Shown one piece after another: positions 1 through 8,930 of a stretch of 64,000 nt of DNA (its first letter is position 1; each line of letters opens with the position of its first letter). A program made the position numbers and the translations under genes. Source of the stretch: Paraburkholderia sp. (GTDB lineage Bacteria > Pseudomonadota > Gammaproteobacteria > Burkholderiales > Burkholderiaceae); contig SCRN01000031.1 in NCBI GenBank assembly GCA_004322045.1, positions 62,001 through 126,000 of the forward strand. The letters run 5' to 3'. The notes beneath the pieces are model-generated. The model was not told the origin of the DNA. It saw only the letters and a list, made by a program, of their open reading frames with translations, and did not search any database.

Positions 1-2
1 AA

Positions 3-71
3 ATCGGCACATCGTTCGAAACTTATCTGCGCGATTACGTCGGCCAGCTCGTGGCTTCCTCTCCGTCGTAA
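3..71 (+). CDS. C-terminal fragment of an unidentified protein
   Basis: The window opens inside a reading frame of 22 codons ending in TAA at 69-71. The visible tail contains FETYLRDYVGQLV. The frame has normal coding character for this genome, but the fragment is too short to assign a family. The upstream part lies outside the window. Confidence 0.4.
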   Translation: MGTSFETYLRDYVGQLVASSPS

Positions 72-316
72 CGGAAAGCGCAAGGCGGCTCGAAGGGGCC
101 GTCTTGCCGCCGCCGATTCTCCTCTTCGCTGTTTCCCTTACGCGCCCCGCGCCGAGCCGGGCGCGCGTTCGTCGTCGTGCCTACGCGTTTCATCAGTCGG
201 ACATGATTCGTTTCTATGCTGATCGGCTATTCGAGTGCGTCCGATACACACATGTGTGGGTATTCGATGCGGCCGAACCCGTGCAGACTCACGAATCGGA
301 GAGGGCAGTGGCGATC

Positions 317-655
317 ATGGAGCGGCAGCCGCCGAGCATAAACACGCCGTGGAGCAAACGTTTGTCTCTGGACCGGTTCGTCGCAACGCAGGGCCGCGCG
401 GTACGCAGCTTCGTGCTGGCCGGGGCGGCGCTCGCCGTGTTCGCCACGCTCGCGGCAGGATGCCGCGGCGACGACGGGCGCGCCGTCCAGACGCCCGCGG
501 CCGATGCGGCGCCGATGCTGCCCGGCACGAGAAGCGCGCTCGCTTCGCAGGCCGATGCGAATCCGGGCGCGCAACGATTCGACACTGCCGGCGCAGTAAC
601 CGATCGCGAGGCGCGCAGACCGTTGCTGCCGCCTGTCATGCATACGGCCGATTGA
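317..655 (+). CDS. Small putative lipoprotein, function unknown
   Basis: This is a 112-residue frame. A basic N-terminus is followed by a hydrophobic stretch (about residues 28-45) ending in a lipobox-like LAAGC, which suggests export and lipidation. The mature part is Ala/Pro-rich with no recognisable domain. I chose the ATG at 317 because it gives a sensible signal peptide; the frame is open back to 104 but the extra sequence is not protein-like. Purine-rich GGAGAGG lies somewhat far upstream (297-303). The gene could be spurious. Confidence 0.4.
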   Translation: MERQPPSINTPWSKRLSLDRFVATQGRAVRSFVLAGAALAVFATLAAGCRGDDGRAVQTPAADAAPMLPGTRSALASQADANPGAQRFDTAGAVTDREARRPLLPPVMHTAD

Positions 656-868
656 GCGATCGATTGAACGATCGATCGAGCCGTTCGTTCGGCCGGGAAT
701 CCGGCGGCGGCCTGCAAGCATCAGGCCGCGCGCCGGTCGCGTTCCTAGCTTGTCCCCGTAGTGTCTTCGCTGTTCACAGGTGGTTGGTTTTGCCGTAGTG
801 CGTCGGCGTGCCTCGCACATGACGAGCGCGCTCCCGTTCCTTCCCTTCGTCAAGAAACAAGACATCCA

Positions 869-2983
869 ATGACATCGAAAAGCCGCCGTGATTTTCTGCG
901 CGCCGCCGCTCAAGCGGCAGGCGCTGCCGCCGCGATGGGCGCATTGCCCGCCGGTATTCGCAACGCGCTCGCGATCCCCGCGCACGATGCGACGCGCAGC
1001 ATCAAAGACGTCGAACACATCGTGATCCTCATGCAGGAGAACCGTTCGTTCGATCATTACTTCGGCACGCTGCGCGGCGTGCGCGGCTATGGCGACCGCC
1101 GCGCGATCGAATTGCCGAACGGCAAGAGCGTTTGGCACCAGCCGTTGGCCGCCGATACCGGCTATGTGCTGCCGTTCCGGCCGAGCGCGCCCGATCTCGG
1201 CATGCAGTTTCTGCAGGATCTGCCGCACGACTGGACGACGACGCAAACCGCATGGAATCGCGGCCGCTACGATCAATGGATCCCTGCGAAAGGCACGACG
1301 ACGATGGCGTACCTCACGCGCCAAGACATCCCGTTCCACTACCAGCTCGCCGACGCATTCACGATTTGCGATGCCTATCACTGCTCGGGCATGACGCCGA
1401 CCGATCCGAACCGCTATTACATGTGGACCGGCTGGGTCGGCAATGACGGCAAGGGCGGCGGCCCCGTCATCGACAACGCCGAGGCGGGGTACGGATGGTC
1501 GACGTACCCGGAGGTGCTTCAAGCCGCCGGCGTTTCGTGGAAGGTCTATCAGGACATCGGCACGGGCCTCGATGCGGCCGGCTCGTGGGGCTGGACGCAA
1601 AACGCTTATATCGGCAATTACGGCGACAATTCGCTGCTCTACTTCAATCAGTATCGCAACGCGCAGCCGGGCAACCCCCTTTACGACAATGCGCGCACGG
1701 GGACGAACGTAGCCGCGGGCGGCGGGTATTTCGACGTGCTCAAGAAAGACGTGCAGAACGGTACGCTGCCGCAAGTATCGTGGATCGTGGCGCCCGAAGC
1801 GTATTCGGAGCATCCGAATTGGCCCGCCAACTACGGCGCTTGGTACGTCGATCAGGTCCTGCAAGTTCTGACTTCGAACCCCGAGCTTTGGAGCAAGACG
1901 GCGCTCCTCGTGACCTACGACGAGAACGACGGGTTCTTCGACCATATCGCGCCGCCCTATGCGCCCTGGTCGAAAGACGCCGGCCTATCCACCGTCGACG
2001 TCGCGAACGAATATTTCGCAGGCAATGCGAACTATCCGGCCGGGCCGTATGGATTGGGTCCGCGCGTACCGATGCTCGTGGTGTCGCCGTGGTCCAAGGG
2101 CGGCTGGGTGTGCTCGGAGACGTTCGACCACACGTCGATCATTCGCTTCATCGAGCGGCGCTTCGGACACGGGCGCAACCTGGGCGAAGCGAACATCACG
2201 CCCTGGCGCAAGGCCGTGTGCGGTGATCTGACGCGCGCATTCGATTTCGCCGCTCCCAACGCCGCCATGCCGAGCTTGCCCAGCACGACGGCGTACGTGC
2301 CTGCCGACCAGCAACGCCACGCCGATTACGTTCCGCTGCCGCCGCTCGTGCAGGCCAAGCCGCAGCAAGAGCCGGGCGTGAGGCCCGCCCGTGCCTTGCC
2401 GTATGAGCTGTTCGCCCGTGCGCAGCTTCAGGCAGGTCAGTCGGAATTGCGCTTGAAGTTGACGAATACCGGGCATGCCGCGGCTGTGTTTCAGGTCTAT
2501 CACGCGCTCAGCCTCGATGCGCCTCGCACCTACACGGTCGAGCCGCACAAGCATCTGCTGGACGAATTCCCGCTGAATCTGGATGGCACCTACGATTACG
2601 CGGTGCATGGGCCTAATGGTTTCGCTCGCCGGTTCGCCGGGCGAGCGCTTGCCGCGCATCTGTGGACCAGCGGCTTGGCAGCGCCCGAGGTGAGCGAGTC
2701 CTACGACGTGGCGAACGGCAACATCGAACTGCATCTGCGAAACGCCGGCGCCGCGGCTTGCGAGTTCACGATCTTCAATGCCTATGACGGTGCGAGCATG
2801 ACACGTCGCGTCGCCGGTGGCGAAAGCGCGGACCTGTACGTCGATTTGCGGGCTTATCACGGGTGGTACGACCTTCACGTGACCGTCGGCGCCGACTCGA
2901 AGTTCGTGCGCAAACTCGCAGGTCATGTCGAAACGGGGCAGCCGAGCATGAGCGATCCCGCACTCGGCATGGTCGCAAATTGA
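869..2983 (+). CDS. plcN: Phosphocholine-specific phospholipase C
   Basis: This 704-residue secreted phospholipase C would hydrolyse phosphatidylcholine-type lipids outside the cytoplasm. The N-terminus carries a Tat signal (SRRDFL at residues 5-10 followed by an Ala-rich hydrophobic segment), so export of the folded enzyme is expected. The phosphoesterase core shows ENRSFDHYFG near residue 58, then TPTDPNRYYMWTG, TYDENDGFFDH and FDHTSIIRFIE, all typical of the bacterial PC-PLC/acid phosphatase superfamily. The last 200 residues hold the two beta-domains usual in this family. Length is normal. The ATG at 869 was chosen because it starts the Tat signal directly. Burkholderia species carry several paralogues, so the exact symbol is uncertain. 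Confidence 0.93.
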   Translation: MTSKSRRDFLRAAAQAAGAAAAMGALPAGIRNALAIPAHDATRSIKDVEHIVILMQENRSFDHYFGTLRGVRGYGDRRAIELPNGKSVWHQPLAADTGYVLPFRPSAPDLGMQFLQDLPHDWTTTQTAWNRGRYDQWIPAKGTTTMAYLTRQDIPFHYQLADAFTICDAYHCSGMTPTDPNRYYMWTGWVGNDGKGGGPVIDNAEAGYGWSTYPEVLQAAGVSWKVYQDIGTGLDAAGSWGWTQNAYIGNYGDNSLLYFNQYRNAQPGNPLYDNARTGTNVAAGGGYFDVLKKDVQNGTLPQVSWIVAPEAYSEHPNWPANYGAWYVDQVLQVLTSNPELWSKTALLVTYDENDGFFDHIAPPYAPWSKDAGLSTVDVANEYFAGNANYPAGPYGLGPRVPMLVVSPWSKGGWVCSETFDHTSIIRFIERRFGHGRNLGEANITPWRKAVCGDLTRAFDFAAPNAAMPSLPSTTAYVPADQQRHADYVPLPPLVQAKPQQEPGVRPARALPYELFARAQLQAGQSELRLKLTNTGHAAAVFQVYHALSLDAPRTYTVEPHKHLLDEFPLNLDGTYDYAVHGPNGFARRFAGRALAAHLWTSGLAAPEVSESYDVANGNIELHLRNAGAAACEFTIFNAYDGASMTRRVAGGESADLYVDLRAYHGWYDLHVTVGADSKFVRKLAGHVETGQPSMSDPALGMVAN

Positions 2984-3023
2984 GCTTGAATTAAGCTCGA
3001 ATCAAGCTCGAATCAAGCTCGAA
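2982..3023. repeat. 11-bp tandem repeat after the phospholipase gene
   Basis: Three consecutive units of AAT(T/C)AAGCTCG occupy 2989-2999, 3000-3010 and 3011-3021, preceded by a degenerate partial unit overlapping the stop codon region. The second and third units are identical. No terminator-type hairpin with a T-run is seen here. Confidence 0.85.
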
Positions 3024-3202
3024 AGTGCACGCAGGCCCGGGGTTGGTCGGCTCCGGGCAAACCCTCGACTTCCGTCGTCGACGACGCGTCTCGCTCGACG
3101 ACGGACCGCGCCGGCGCTGAAATAGTCAGCGCCACGCAACAAATCCCCCCGTAAACACGCGTCGAAAACACAAAACAGATGCATGAAGCTGCGCGGCGCT
3201 TG

Positions 3203-3237
3203 TAGAATCCGGCGTTGAAGCGGCGTACGCCGTACGC
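3203..3237 (+). promoter_or_regulatory. Possible -10 element and palindrome before the HU gene
   Basis: TAGAAT at 3203-3208 resembles a sigma-70 -10 box 66 bp before the HU start. It is followed in the presumed leader by a perfect palindrome, GCGTACG-C-CGTACGC, at 3223-3237. No clear -35 box is visible. The palindrome could be an operator, which is inference only. Confidence 0.3.
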
Positions 3238-3273
3238 GCTTCGTGCGTTCAACGACCAATAGGTAGGAGAAAC

Positions 3274-3720
3274 ATGTCGACTTCCGCAAAGAAGGTTGCG
3301 AAAAAGGCTGCGGCCGCTCCGGCTAAAAAAGCAGTCGCCAAGAAAGCTCCCGCGAAGAATGCCGCGGCTAAGAAGGTCGCCGTGAAGGCGTCCGGCGCTC
3401 CGTCGCCGATCAAGGACACCTTCACGAAGGCCTCGCTGGCTGCTCACCTCGCGGAGCGTGCATCGGTCGAGCCGAAGTCCGTCAAGGCCGTCTTGGCCGC
3501 GCTCGAAGACACGATCCTCGGCTCGGTTCACAAGAAGGGCGCGGGCGAATTCACGCTCTCGGGCCTGCTCAAGATCGTGGTGCAAGCGGTGCCGGCCAAG
3601 AAGCGGCGCTTCGGCAAGGACCCGTTCTCGGGTGAAGAGCGTTGGTTCCCGGCCAAGCCGGCCAGCGTGCGCATCAAGGCGCGCCCGTTGAAGAAGCTGA
3701 AAGACGCGGCCGCAGGCTAA
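3274..3720 (+). CDS. HU-family DNA-binding protein with lysine/alanine-rich histone-like tail
   Basis: This 148-residue nucleoid protein has two parts. Residues 1-45 are almost entirely Lys, Ala and Pro in AKK/PAKK repeats, like eukaryotic histone H1 tails. Residues 48-145 form an HU/IHF-like fold, with FTKASLAAHLAE, GEFTLSGLLKI and a basic arm region around RRFGKDPFSGEER. Tailed HU proteins of this kind are known in Burkholderia and relatives, where they bind DNA non-specifically. The start is supported by AGGAG seven bases upstream. A strong terminator follows at once, so it is a single-gene unit. Confidence 0.93.
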   Translation: MSTSAKKVAKKAAAAPAKKAVAKKAPAKNAAAKKVAVKASGAPSPIKDTFTKASLAAHLAERASVEPKSVKAVLAALEDTILGSVHKKGAGEFTLSGLLKIVVQAVPAKKRRFGKDPFSGEERWFPAKPASVRIKARPLKKLKDAAAG

Positions 3721-3746
3721 GTCCGCTAGTCCGCTTCGGCAAAATA

Positions 3747-3781
3747 AAACCCCGCAAAGGCCGAGTGCCTTTGCGGGGTTT
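3747..3781. terminator. Intrinsic terminator, probably bidirectional
   Basis: A perfect 15-bp stem, AAACCCCGCAAAGGC with its complement, encloses the loop CGAGT. It is flanked by A-rich sequence on the left and T-rich sequence on the right, so it can stop both the HU gene and the converging cytochrome peroxidase gene. Confidence 0.93.
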
Positions 3782-3812
3782 ATTCATTGGAGCGGGCAAT
3801 TCGGCGCGGCGT

Positions 3813-5252
3813 TCAGTGCGCTTTGTCGTCGCCCCTATAACCGTCGGTGAGCGTTTGCAGGAAGGCGATGATGTCCTTCATGTCCGCGTCCGTCATCGGC
3901 GGCGCATCGCCCGCCTTGCGATCGAACGGGGCGTCGGCTTTGTCGATGTTGCCGTGAAATTTGGCCGGCAGGTCGTTGTATTGCGCGATATGGCCTTGGG
4001 CGTCGCGCGGGTAGATTTTCCCCGGCTCGAGATCGCGCAGGTTATAGAACGTCAGCACGTCGTCGAGCGAGTGGTAAACGCCGTTGTGGAAAAACGCATG
4101 ACGGGTGGCCGAATTGCGCAGCGTCGGGGTGAGGAACATGCCGCAGTATTGTGTCTGCTTCGCCAGATCGGTCCGGTGCGGCCCGCATAATCCCATGTCG
4201 AAATGGCTGGCGTCGCGGTTGACAGCCAGCGCGGTATTGCGCGGCACGCCCAACGCTTCGTATTCGTAATCGGTGAACATCGGCGGCTGGCCGTCGCGTG
4301 AAGGCTGCGACAAATGGCAACCGGCGCAGTTCGCTTTCTTCGGGTCGTTGAACAGCCGCAGGCCGCGCAGCTCTGCCTGCGTCAGCCGCGCACGTCCTTC
4401 CAGCCAGTGATCGTATTTGCTCGAGTACGGGTGAAACGAAGGATCTTCGACTTGATAGCGCGCAACGGCGAACATCGCTTCCGACAGCAGCAAGCGTGGA
4501 TTCTTGAAAACCTGCGGCCCGAACAACTGCAAGAACACGTCGTGGTATGCGCTGCTGTCGAATTTGCGCGCCACTTTGTCCTCGCTCGTATTCGCCATCT
4601 CGACGGGGTTCAATAGCGGGCCGAGCGCTTGCGCTTGCAATGTGTCGGCGCGCCCGTCCCAGAACATGCCGCCTTGCGGAACCATCGCCGGCGCGGCGGG
4701 CACTTTGCCAGCGCTCTTTTGCGCGAGCGTCACGCCCGATGCTTGCACTGCTTGCTGCGCCAAATCCGCGGGCGTATCGGCGTCGGCTTGCTCGGCGCCG
4801 ATGCTGAAATTCGGCTGCCGGTACAGATACATCAACGAAGGCGGAGGACGGTCCCCTTGCAGCGTCATCGCAGGACCGCCGAACTGAACGGGCAGCGCGT
4901 TGGGCGGACCATACGCATGCGCGGGGCTGTGACAGGAAGCGCACGAAAGCCTGCCCGACGCCGACAAGCTCGGATCGAAGAAGATGCGTTTGCCGAGCAG
5001 TGCCATGGCGCTGAGCGGCGCGGTCTGCGGGCGCTGAAGATGAACCGGGTGCGGGTTCGCGCCCGTCAAGCGCTCGACGATTTCGCCGACGGCAGATGGC
5101 GTGTGCTCCGGGTAGGCGAAGGCCCAGGCGCAGGCGCCGCTGGCGGCAACGAAGAGGGCAAGCGCAATCGCGCGCAGGGGAATGCGGCTGCGCAGCGCGG
5201 GTTGGCGGCCATCGGCGGCCGGTTTCGGCAAGGCTGAATCGAGCGGTTGCAT
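3813..5252 (-). CDS. Dihaem cytochrome c peroxidase / MauG-family protein
   Basis: This 479-residue exported dihaem protein has an N-terminal hydrophobic segment (about residues 26-45) that acts as signal or anchor. Two CXXCH haem sites are visible, CASCH in the N-terminal domain and CAGCH in the C-terminal domain, the layout of the bacterial CCP/MauG family. Such proteins reduce H2O2 or oxidise substrates in the periplasm using electrons from c-type cytochromes. The ATG at 5252 was preferred over a TTG at 5276, because the latter sits in the T-run of the upstream terminator. Only about 22 bp separate that terminator from the start, which is unusual. CCP versus a MauG-like oxidase cannot be settled by eye. 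Confidence 0.9.
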   Translation of the reverse strand: MQPLDSALPKPAADGRQPALRSRIPLRAIALALFVAASGACAWAFAYPEHTPSAVGEIVERLTGANPHPVHLQRPQTAPLSAMALLGKRIFFDPSLSASGRLSCASCHSPAHAYGPPNALPVQFGGPAMTLQGDRPPPSLMYLYRQPNFSIGAEQADADTPADLAQQAVQASGVTLAQKSAGKVPAAPAMVPQGGMFWDGRADTLQAQALGPLLNPVEMANTSEDKVARKFDSSAYHDVFLQLFGPQVFKNPRLLLSEAMFAVARYQVEDPSFHPYSSKYDHWLEGRARLTQAELRGLRLFNDPKKANCAGCHLSQPSRDGQPPMFTDYEYEALGVPRNTALAVNRDASHFDMGLCGPHRTDLAKQTQYCGMFLTPTLRNSATRHAFFHNGVYHSLDDVLTFYNLRDLEPGKIYPRDAQGHIAQYNDLPAKFHGNIDKADAPFDRKAGDAPPMTDADMKDIIAFLQTLTDGYRGDDKAH

Positions 5253-5274
5253 CGTGTCGAAGGGGCTGGCTGGC

Positions 5275-5304
5275 AAAAAACCACAGCCCGTTACCGGGCT
5301 GTGG
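5275..5304 (-). terminator. Intrinsic terminator of the phosphoesterase gene
   Basis: On the minus strand a perfect 10-bp stem (CCACAGCCCG and its complement, 5281-5304) with a 4-base loop is followed by six T residues (5280-5275). It lies about 90 bp after the stop at 5397 and directly before the cytochrome peroxidase start. Confidence 0.9.
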
Positions 5305-5396
5305 AGGGGGGAGGGCCGAGCAAACGGATCGTGTCGTTTTGGTGTTTCGACGCGACGCGATGCTCGGCGCGCTCTGCTTCGCAGGATGTGGACGTG

Positions 5397-7049
5397 TTAC
5401 GGAGCGGTGCTGACCTGCGTGCCCAGGTTCGGGTCGAGGAACAGCGGCGTCGTGCGCGCGGCGCTCGAGAAGTCGAACATGCCGTTGATGCCCCCCGCCG
5501 TGGCGTCGAACGAGCCGGCGCCGATGCGCTGGCCGCCGAGCCAGTTGTCTTCGATGAAGCGAACGATCGACGCTTGCGAGATGGCCGTATGGTCGACGTA
5601 GTTCTTCTTCGCATACGGCGAGATCACGAGGAACGGGATCCGCGTGCCCGGGCCGCAGCGGCCGTTCACGGGCTGGCCGTTCACGCCGAGCGGCGCAGTG
5701 CCGGTGCCGCATACGCCCGTGCCGTTGAGCATGTCGGCGCTCGAGAACGAGGCCGACGTCGGCGGCACGTAGGCGTGATCGTACCAACCGTCCGAATCGT
5801 CCCAAACCACGAGCACGGCAGTGCTCTTCCAATCGGGCTGCTGCTGCAGGAAGTTCACCACCTTCGTCACGAACGCTTGCTCGTCGAGCGGATCGGAATA
5901 GCCCGCGTGGCCGTCTTGATAAGCAGGCGCCTTCAGGAAGCTCACGGACGGGAAGTTGCCGGCCTTCACGGCGGTGAAGAAGTCGTCCGAATCATACTGA
6001 TGGTTGGCCGGATCGGCGCTCGTCGCGCCGGGAGCCGTCGTGTAGCCGACCGCCGCCATCGACGCGGGCCGCAAGTGTTGCGCGTTGGCCGTCGACGCGT
6101 AGTACTGGAACCAGTTGTGGTGCGGGATGTAATCGGCTGTCGCCGCGCCGACCACGGTCGACGTCGTGCTGCGCGCGCAGCCGGTCGTGCCGTTGGCGTT
6201 CGTCGTCGCGAGGTTGAAGCCGCCCATGAAGCCGCCCCACGTGATGTTCTTCGCGTTGAGCAGATCGCCGATGTTCTTGCCCGTCATCATGGCTTGATCG
6301 GTCGTGCTCGAGCAGACGTCGGAGCCCGGGTCGACGTCGTTGATCATCGTCAAGCCGCCTTGACCGTCGGCCACGTAATACGAACTGCGCGACGATTTCA
6401 CGATCTGCATGCCGTTGGTTTGCCCGGCGATCGCTTCGAGTGCGCCCGGCGTGGACGGACCGTACGTATCGGTGAAGGCGTTGTCGCTCATCGCATAGTT
6501 CTGCGAGTAGTTCCACAGCGCCGTCACCGTGTTGCCGTCGTAATAGCCCATGACCTGGCCCGTCGTGCCGAACGCGCCGGCGCCGCCGCTCGTGCCGCGG
6601 CCCGTGTATTTCGGGAAGAGGTCCATGAGGCCGTTGTCGTACGCTTGCTCTTCGGCCGTATAAGCATGGTTCTGGTCGGCCGTCGCCGCTTGCGTGCGAT
6701 CGAGGCGGAAGGGGTTCGTCGCGCCGGTGCCGTTCGCCACGTTGGTGGCATTCGGGTTGGCGGTCAGCAGCGTGCCGCTCAAGCCGTTGACGTTCGGCGT
6801 GCCGGCGGCCGCCGTGAACACCGGTTCGCCCGTCGGATTCGTCGCATTCGGATAGGTGGCGAAGTAATGATCGAACGAGACGTTTTCGCCGTAGATCACG
6901 ACGACGTGTTTGATCGGCGTCGCGGTCGCGGCCGCGTTTTGCACCGAAAGCGGAGTCGCCGCCGGCGTATCGTTCGAACTGCCGCACGCGGCGAGAACGC
7001 CGAGTGCTGCGACGGCTACTGCAATGGGAACAAGCGTACGGCGAAGCAT
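5397..7049 (-). CDS. Phosphoesterase-family lipoprotein (acid phosphatase AcpA-like)
   Basis: This 550-residue exported protein begins with a lipoprotein signal whose box ends LAAC (Cys at about residue 22). The phosphoesterase superfamily core is recognisable: VVVIYGENVSFDHYF near residue 52, VWDDSDGWYDH, and a C-terminal PFLVISPYAKKNYVDHT followed by SIVRFIEDNW. These hold the metal and nucleophile positions shared with phospholipase C and AcpA acid phosphatases. It probably releases phosphate from esters at the cell envelope. The start is supported by AGGAG upstream (CCAGGAGCTCGTCCCC-ATG). It is distantly related to the phospholipase C at 869-2983. Substrate is unknown. Confidence 0.88.
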   Translation of the reverse strand: MLRRTLVPIAVAVAALGVLAACGSSNDTPAATPLSVQNAAATATPIKHVVVIYGENVSFDHYFATYPNATNPTGEPVFTAAAGTPNVNGLSGTLLTANPNATNVANGTGATNPFRLDRTQAATADQNHAYTAEEQAYDNGLMDLFPKYTGRGTSGGAGAFGTTGQVMGYYDGNTVTALWNYSQNYAMSDNAFTDTYGPSTPGALEAIAGQTNGMQIVKSSRSSYYVADGQGGLTMINDVDPGSDVCSSTTDQAMMTGKNIGDLLNAKNITWGGFMGGFNLATTNANGTTGCARSTTSTVVGAATADYIPHHNWFQYYASTANAQHLRPASMAAVGYTTAPGATSADPANHQYDSDDFFTAVKAGNFPSVSFLKAPAYQDGHAGYSDPLDEQAFVTKVVNFLQQQPDWKSTAVLVVWDDSDGWYDHAYVPPTSASFSSADMLNGTGVCGTGTAPLGVNGQPVNGRCGPGTRIPFLVISPYAKKNYVDHTAISQASIVRFIEDNWLGGQRIGAGSFDATAGGINGMFDFSSAARTTPLFLDPNLGTQVSTAP

Positions 7050-7294
7050 GGGGACGAGCTCCTGGATTGTCGTTGCCGCGAGCTCCCCATACGAAGATGC
7101 CGTCACCCCTTCCCGAGGGGATGATGGCCGAGGAAGCCGCCGCGAACGGTGGTTATTTTCGGAAGAACGGCGCATTGGACCATGGGCATATGAAGCGTCC
7201 GAGGCATAACCCTTTCAAATTCATTTCGCATGCATGCCGCTTCCTGGAGGGCTCGCACTAATCGTTTGGAGACGAGCTCCGCCGAAGGGCGCAT

Positions 7295-7326
7295 AAAAAA
7301 AGCCAGCCGGGTGGACCCGGCTGGCT
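7295..7326 (-). terminator. Intrinsic terminator of the porin gene
   Basis: On the minus strand an 11-bp perfect stem (AGCCAGCCGGG and its complement, 7301-7326) with loop TCCA is followed by six T residues. It lies about 42 bp after the porin stop. Confidence 0.93.
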
Positions 7327-7367
7327 CGATACTTCGTAGTGCTGACTAGCTGCTTGTTTTTGTTCGC

Positions 7368-8534
7368 TTAGAACTTGTGGCGCAGGCCCAAAGCGACGAG
7401 TTCTTGCGAGCTCGTGCCGTTGTAGCCATACGAGCCGATCGACGCTTGCGCGTTAGTCACGGCACCCGTGTCCGGGTTACGCGTTTGACCGCTGGCGTGC
7501 TGATAGGCGCCGACCAAGTACACGTCCGTGCGCTTGGAAAGCGAGTAATCCGCGCCCAGCGAAGCTTGGTGATACGTGGCCGACGTATCGCCGCTCGACT
7601 TCGTGTAGGTGTAGCCCAGGCCCAGCAGCAGCGCCGGCGTGGCTTGATAGTTCAAGAAGCCTTGACCGACGTTGAACTTCTCGCTCGAGCCGAATCCCGA
7701 GAAACCATCGGGCTTGTACTGCGCGTTGCTGTAGCTAGCGCCCGCCGTGAACGGGCCGACCGTGTACTGCGCAGCCAAGCGCGCGATGCCGATCGACTTG
7801 GCCGTGGCGTAGAAGTTGTTGATGTTCGCATCGAACGTGCCATCCGACGTGCTGTTCCAGCCGGTGCGCAGGCCGTTTGCCAGCGTATTCGAATTGTCGG
7901 CGTGGAAGTAGCCGGCGGCCAGGCCGAGCGGGCCGTTGTTGTAAGCAGCGGCGAGCGACCACGTTTGGCCGGCGCCGGTGGAGCCGGCAACGCCGCCGAA
8001 CGCGTACATGGCTTCGAATTGCAGGCCGGCGTACGAGATCGATTGGAACTTGATCGCATTGTTCGTGCGCGAGCTGTTGTCGTAGTTGTCGACATCGCCC
8101 GGGGTGGCGAACGCGCTGCCGAAGTAGTTGTCGGCCGTGATGGCTTGCACCAGGTCGACCACCGGGTCGTACTGGCGGCCGAGCGTCACCGTGCCGAACT
8201 GCGAGCTCGTCAAGCCGACGAATGCTTGACGGCCGAATTCGCGGTTGTTTTGCAGGTTGCGGCCGTTCGACGGATCGAAACCATTTTCCAATTGGAAGAT
8301 CGCAGCCAGACCGTTGCCCAGGTCTTCTTGGCCCTTGATGCCCCAGCGCGTGCCGGCCAGATCGCCGCCGCTCGCGTTGCCGAGCGCCCACAGATGTTGG
8401 TCGCCCGATGCGTTATGGACGTACGTGAGCGAGGTGTCGATCACGCCGTACAGCGTCACGCTGCTTTGCGCATGAGCGGCGCCGGCAGCGCCGAGCAGTG
8501 CGAGCGAGAGGGTTGACAGAGCGATTTTTTTCAT
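7368..8534 (-). CDS. Outer-membrane general porin (OmpC family)
   Basis: This 388-residue trimeric-type porin would allow diffusion of small hydrophilic solutes across the outer membrane. It starts with a cleavable signal ending AHAQ. The mature protein begins SSVTLYGVIDTSLTY, the classic first beta-strand of beta-proteobacterial porins. Conserved elements follow: GxRWGIKGxEDLGxGLxAIFQLE and RQAFVGL. It ends ELVALGLRHKF with the terminal Phe required for barrel assembly. Two adjacent ATGs exist at 8537 and 8534. The second has the better spacing (5 bases) from GGAGA, so I used it. The gene is monocistronic, with its own terminator. Confidence 0.94.
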   Translation of the reverse strand: MKKIALSTLSLALLGAAGAAHAQSSVTLYGVIDTSLTYVHNASGDQHLWALGNASGGDLAGTRWGIKGQEDLGNGLAAIFQLENGFDPSNGRNLQNNREFGRQAFVGLTSSQFGTVTLGRQYDPVVDLVQAITADNYFGSAFATPGDVDNYDNSSRTNNAIKFQSISYAGLQFEAMYAFGGVAGSTGAGQTWSLAAAYNNGPLGLAAGYFHADNSNTLANGLRTGWNSTSDGTFDANINNFYATAKSIGIARLAAQYTVGPFTAGASYSNAQYKPDGFSGFGSSEKFNVGQGFLNYQATPALLLGLGYTYTKSSGDTSATYHQASLGADYSLSKRTDVYLVGAYQHASGQTRNPDTGAVTNAQASIGSYGYNGTSSQELVALGLRHKF

Positions 8535-8537
8535 CAT

Positions 8538-8930
8538 TTCTCCACGCGAAACGTTATTAGACTGTTGCGGGAAGGAGAATAGCGCAATGGAGTTGAAAGG
8601 AAGAATGGAAATTTAATCGTTGTCGCCAAAAGGAAACACGCCGGGATTAGAGCAAGCAAATAGTGGCGATCGAGCGGGGTGTGGATTATTGCCGCATTTG
8701 AAATACTAAATTAGAGAAAACGCAAAACTGTGTCGCAACTGTGCAAATTTTCCCCGCAGTCGTGCATCGTGCCCAATGTTGGCGGCTCGAATCCGTGACT
8801 GCCGGCCCAAACGGGGCGTGGCTCGTCGTGTCTCGGTGCGGCTTGCACGACAACGCGACATTAAGCGCATTGCCGGCGTGGGAATGGCGAGTAGACAAGT
8901 TTGTCGAAGTATGATTGCCGACAACCGCAA
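8538..8930. other. Intergenic region upstream of the porin gene
   Basis: About 390 bp without a credible gene. It is less GC-rich than its surroundings and presumably carries the porin promoter and leader. No operator, repeat or RNA gene could be recognised. Confidence 0.5.

Noticed and set aside
656-700. GATCGATC-rich stretch after the small lipoprotein gene as a structured repeat or origin
   Set aside because: Only a few imperfect GATCGA units with no regular spacing; such tracts recur by chance in this genome.
227-1945. Long antisense frame (572 codons) over the start of the phospholipase gene
   Set aside because: It is a GC-skew shadow: Arg/Ala-rich composition with no motifs, opposite a clear family match.
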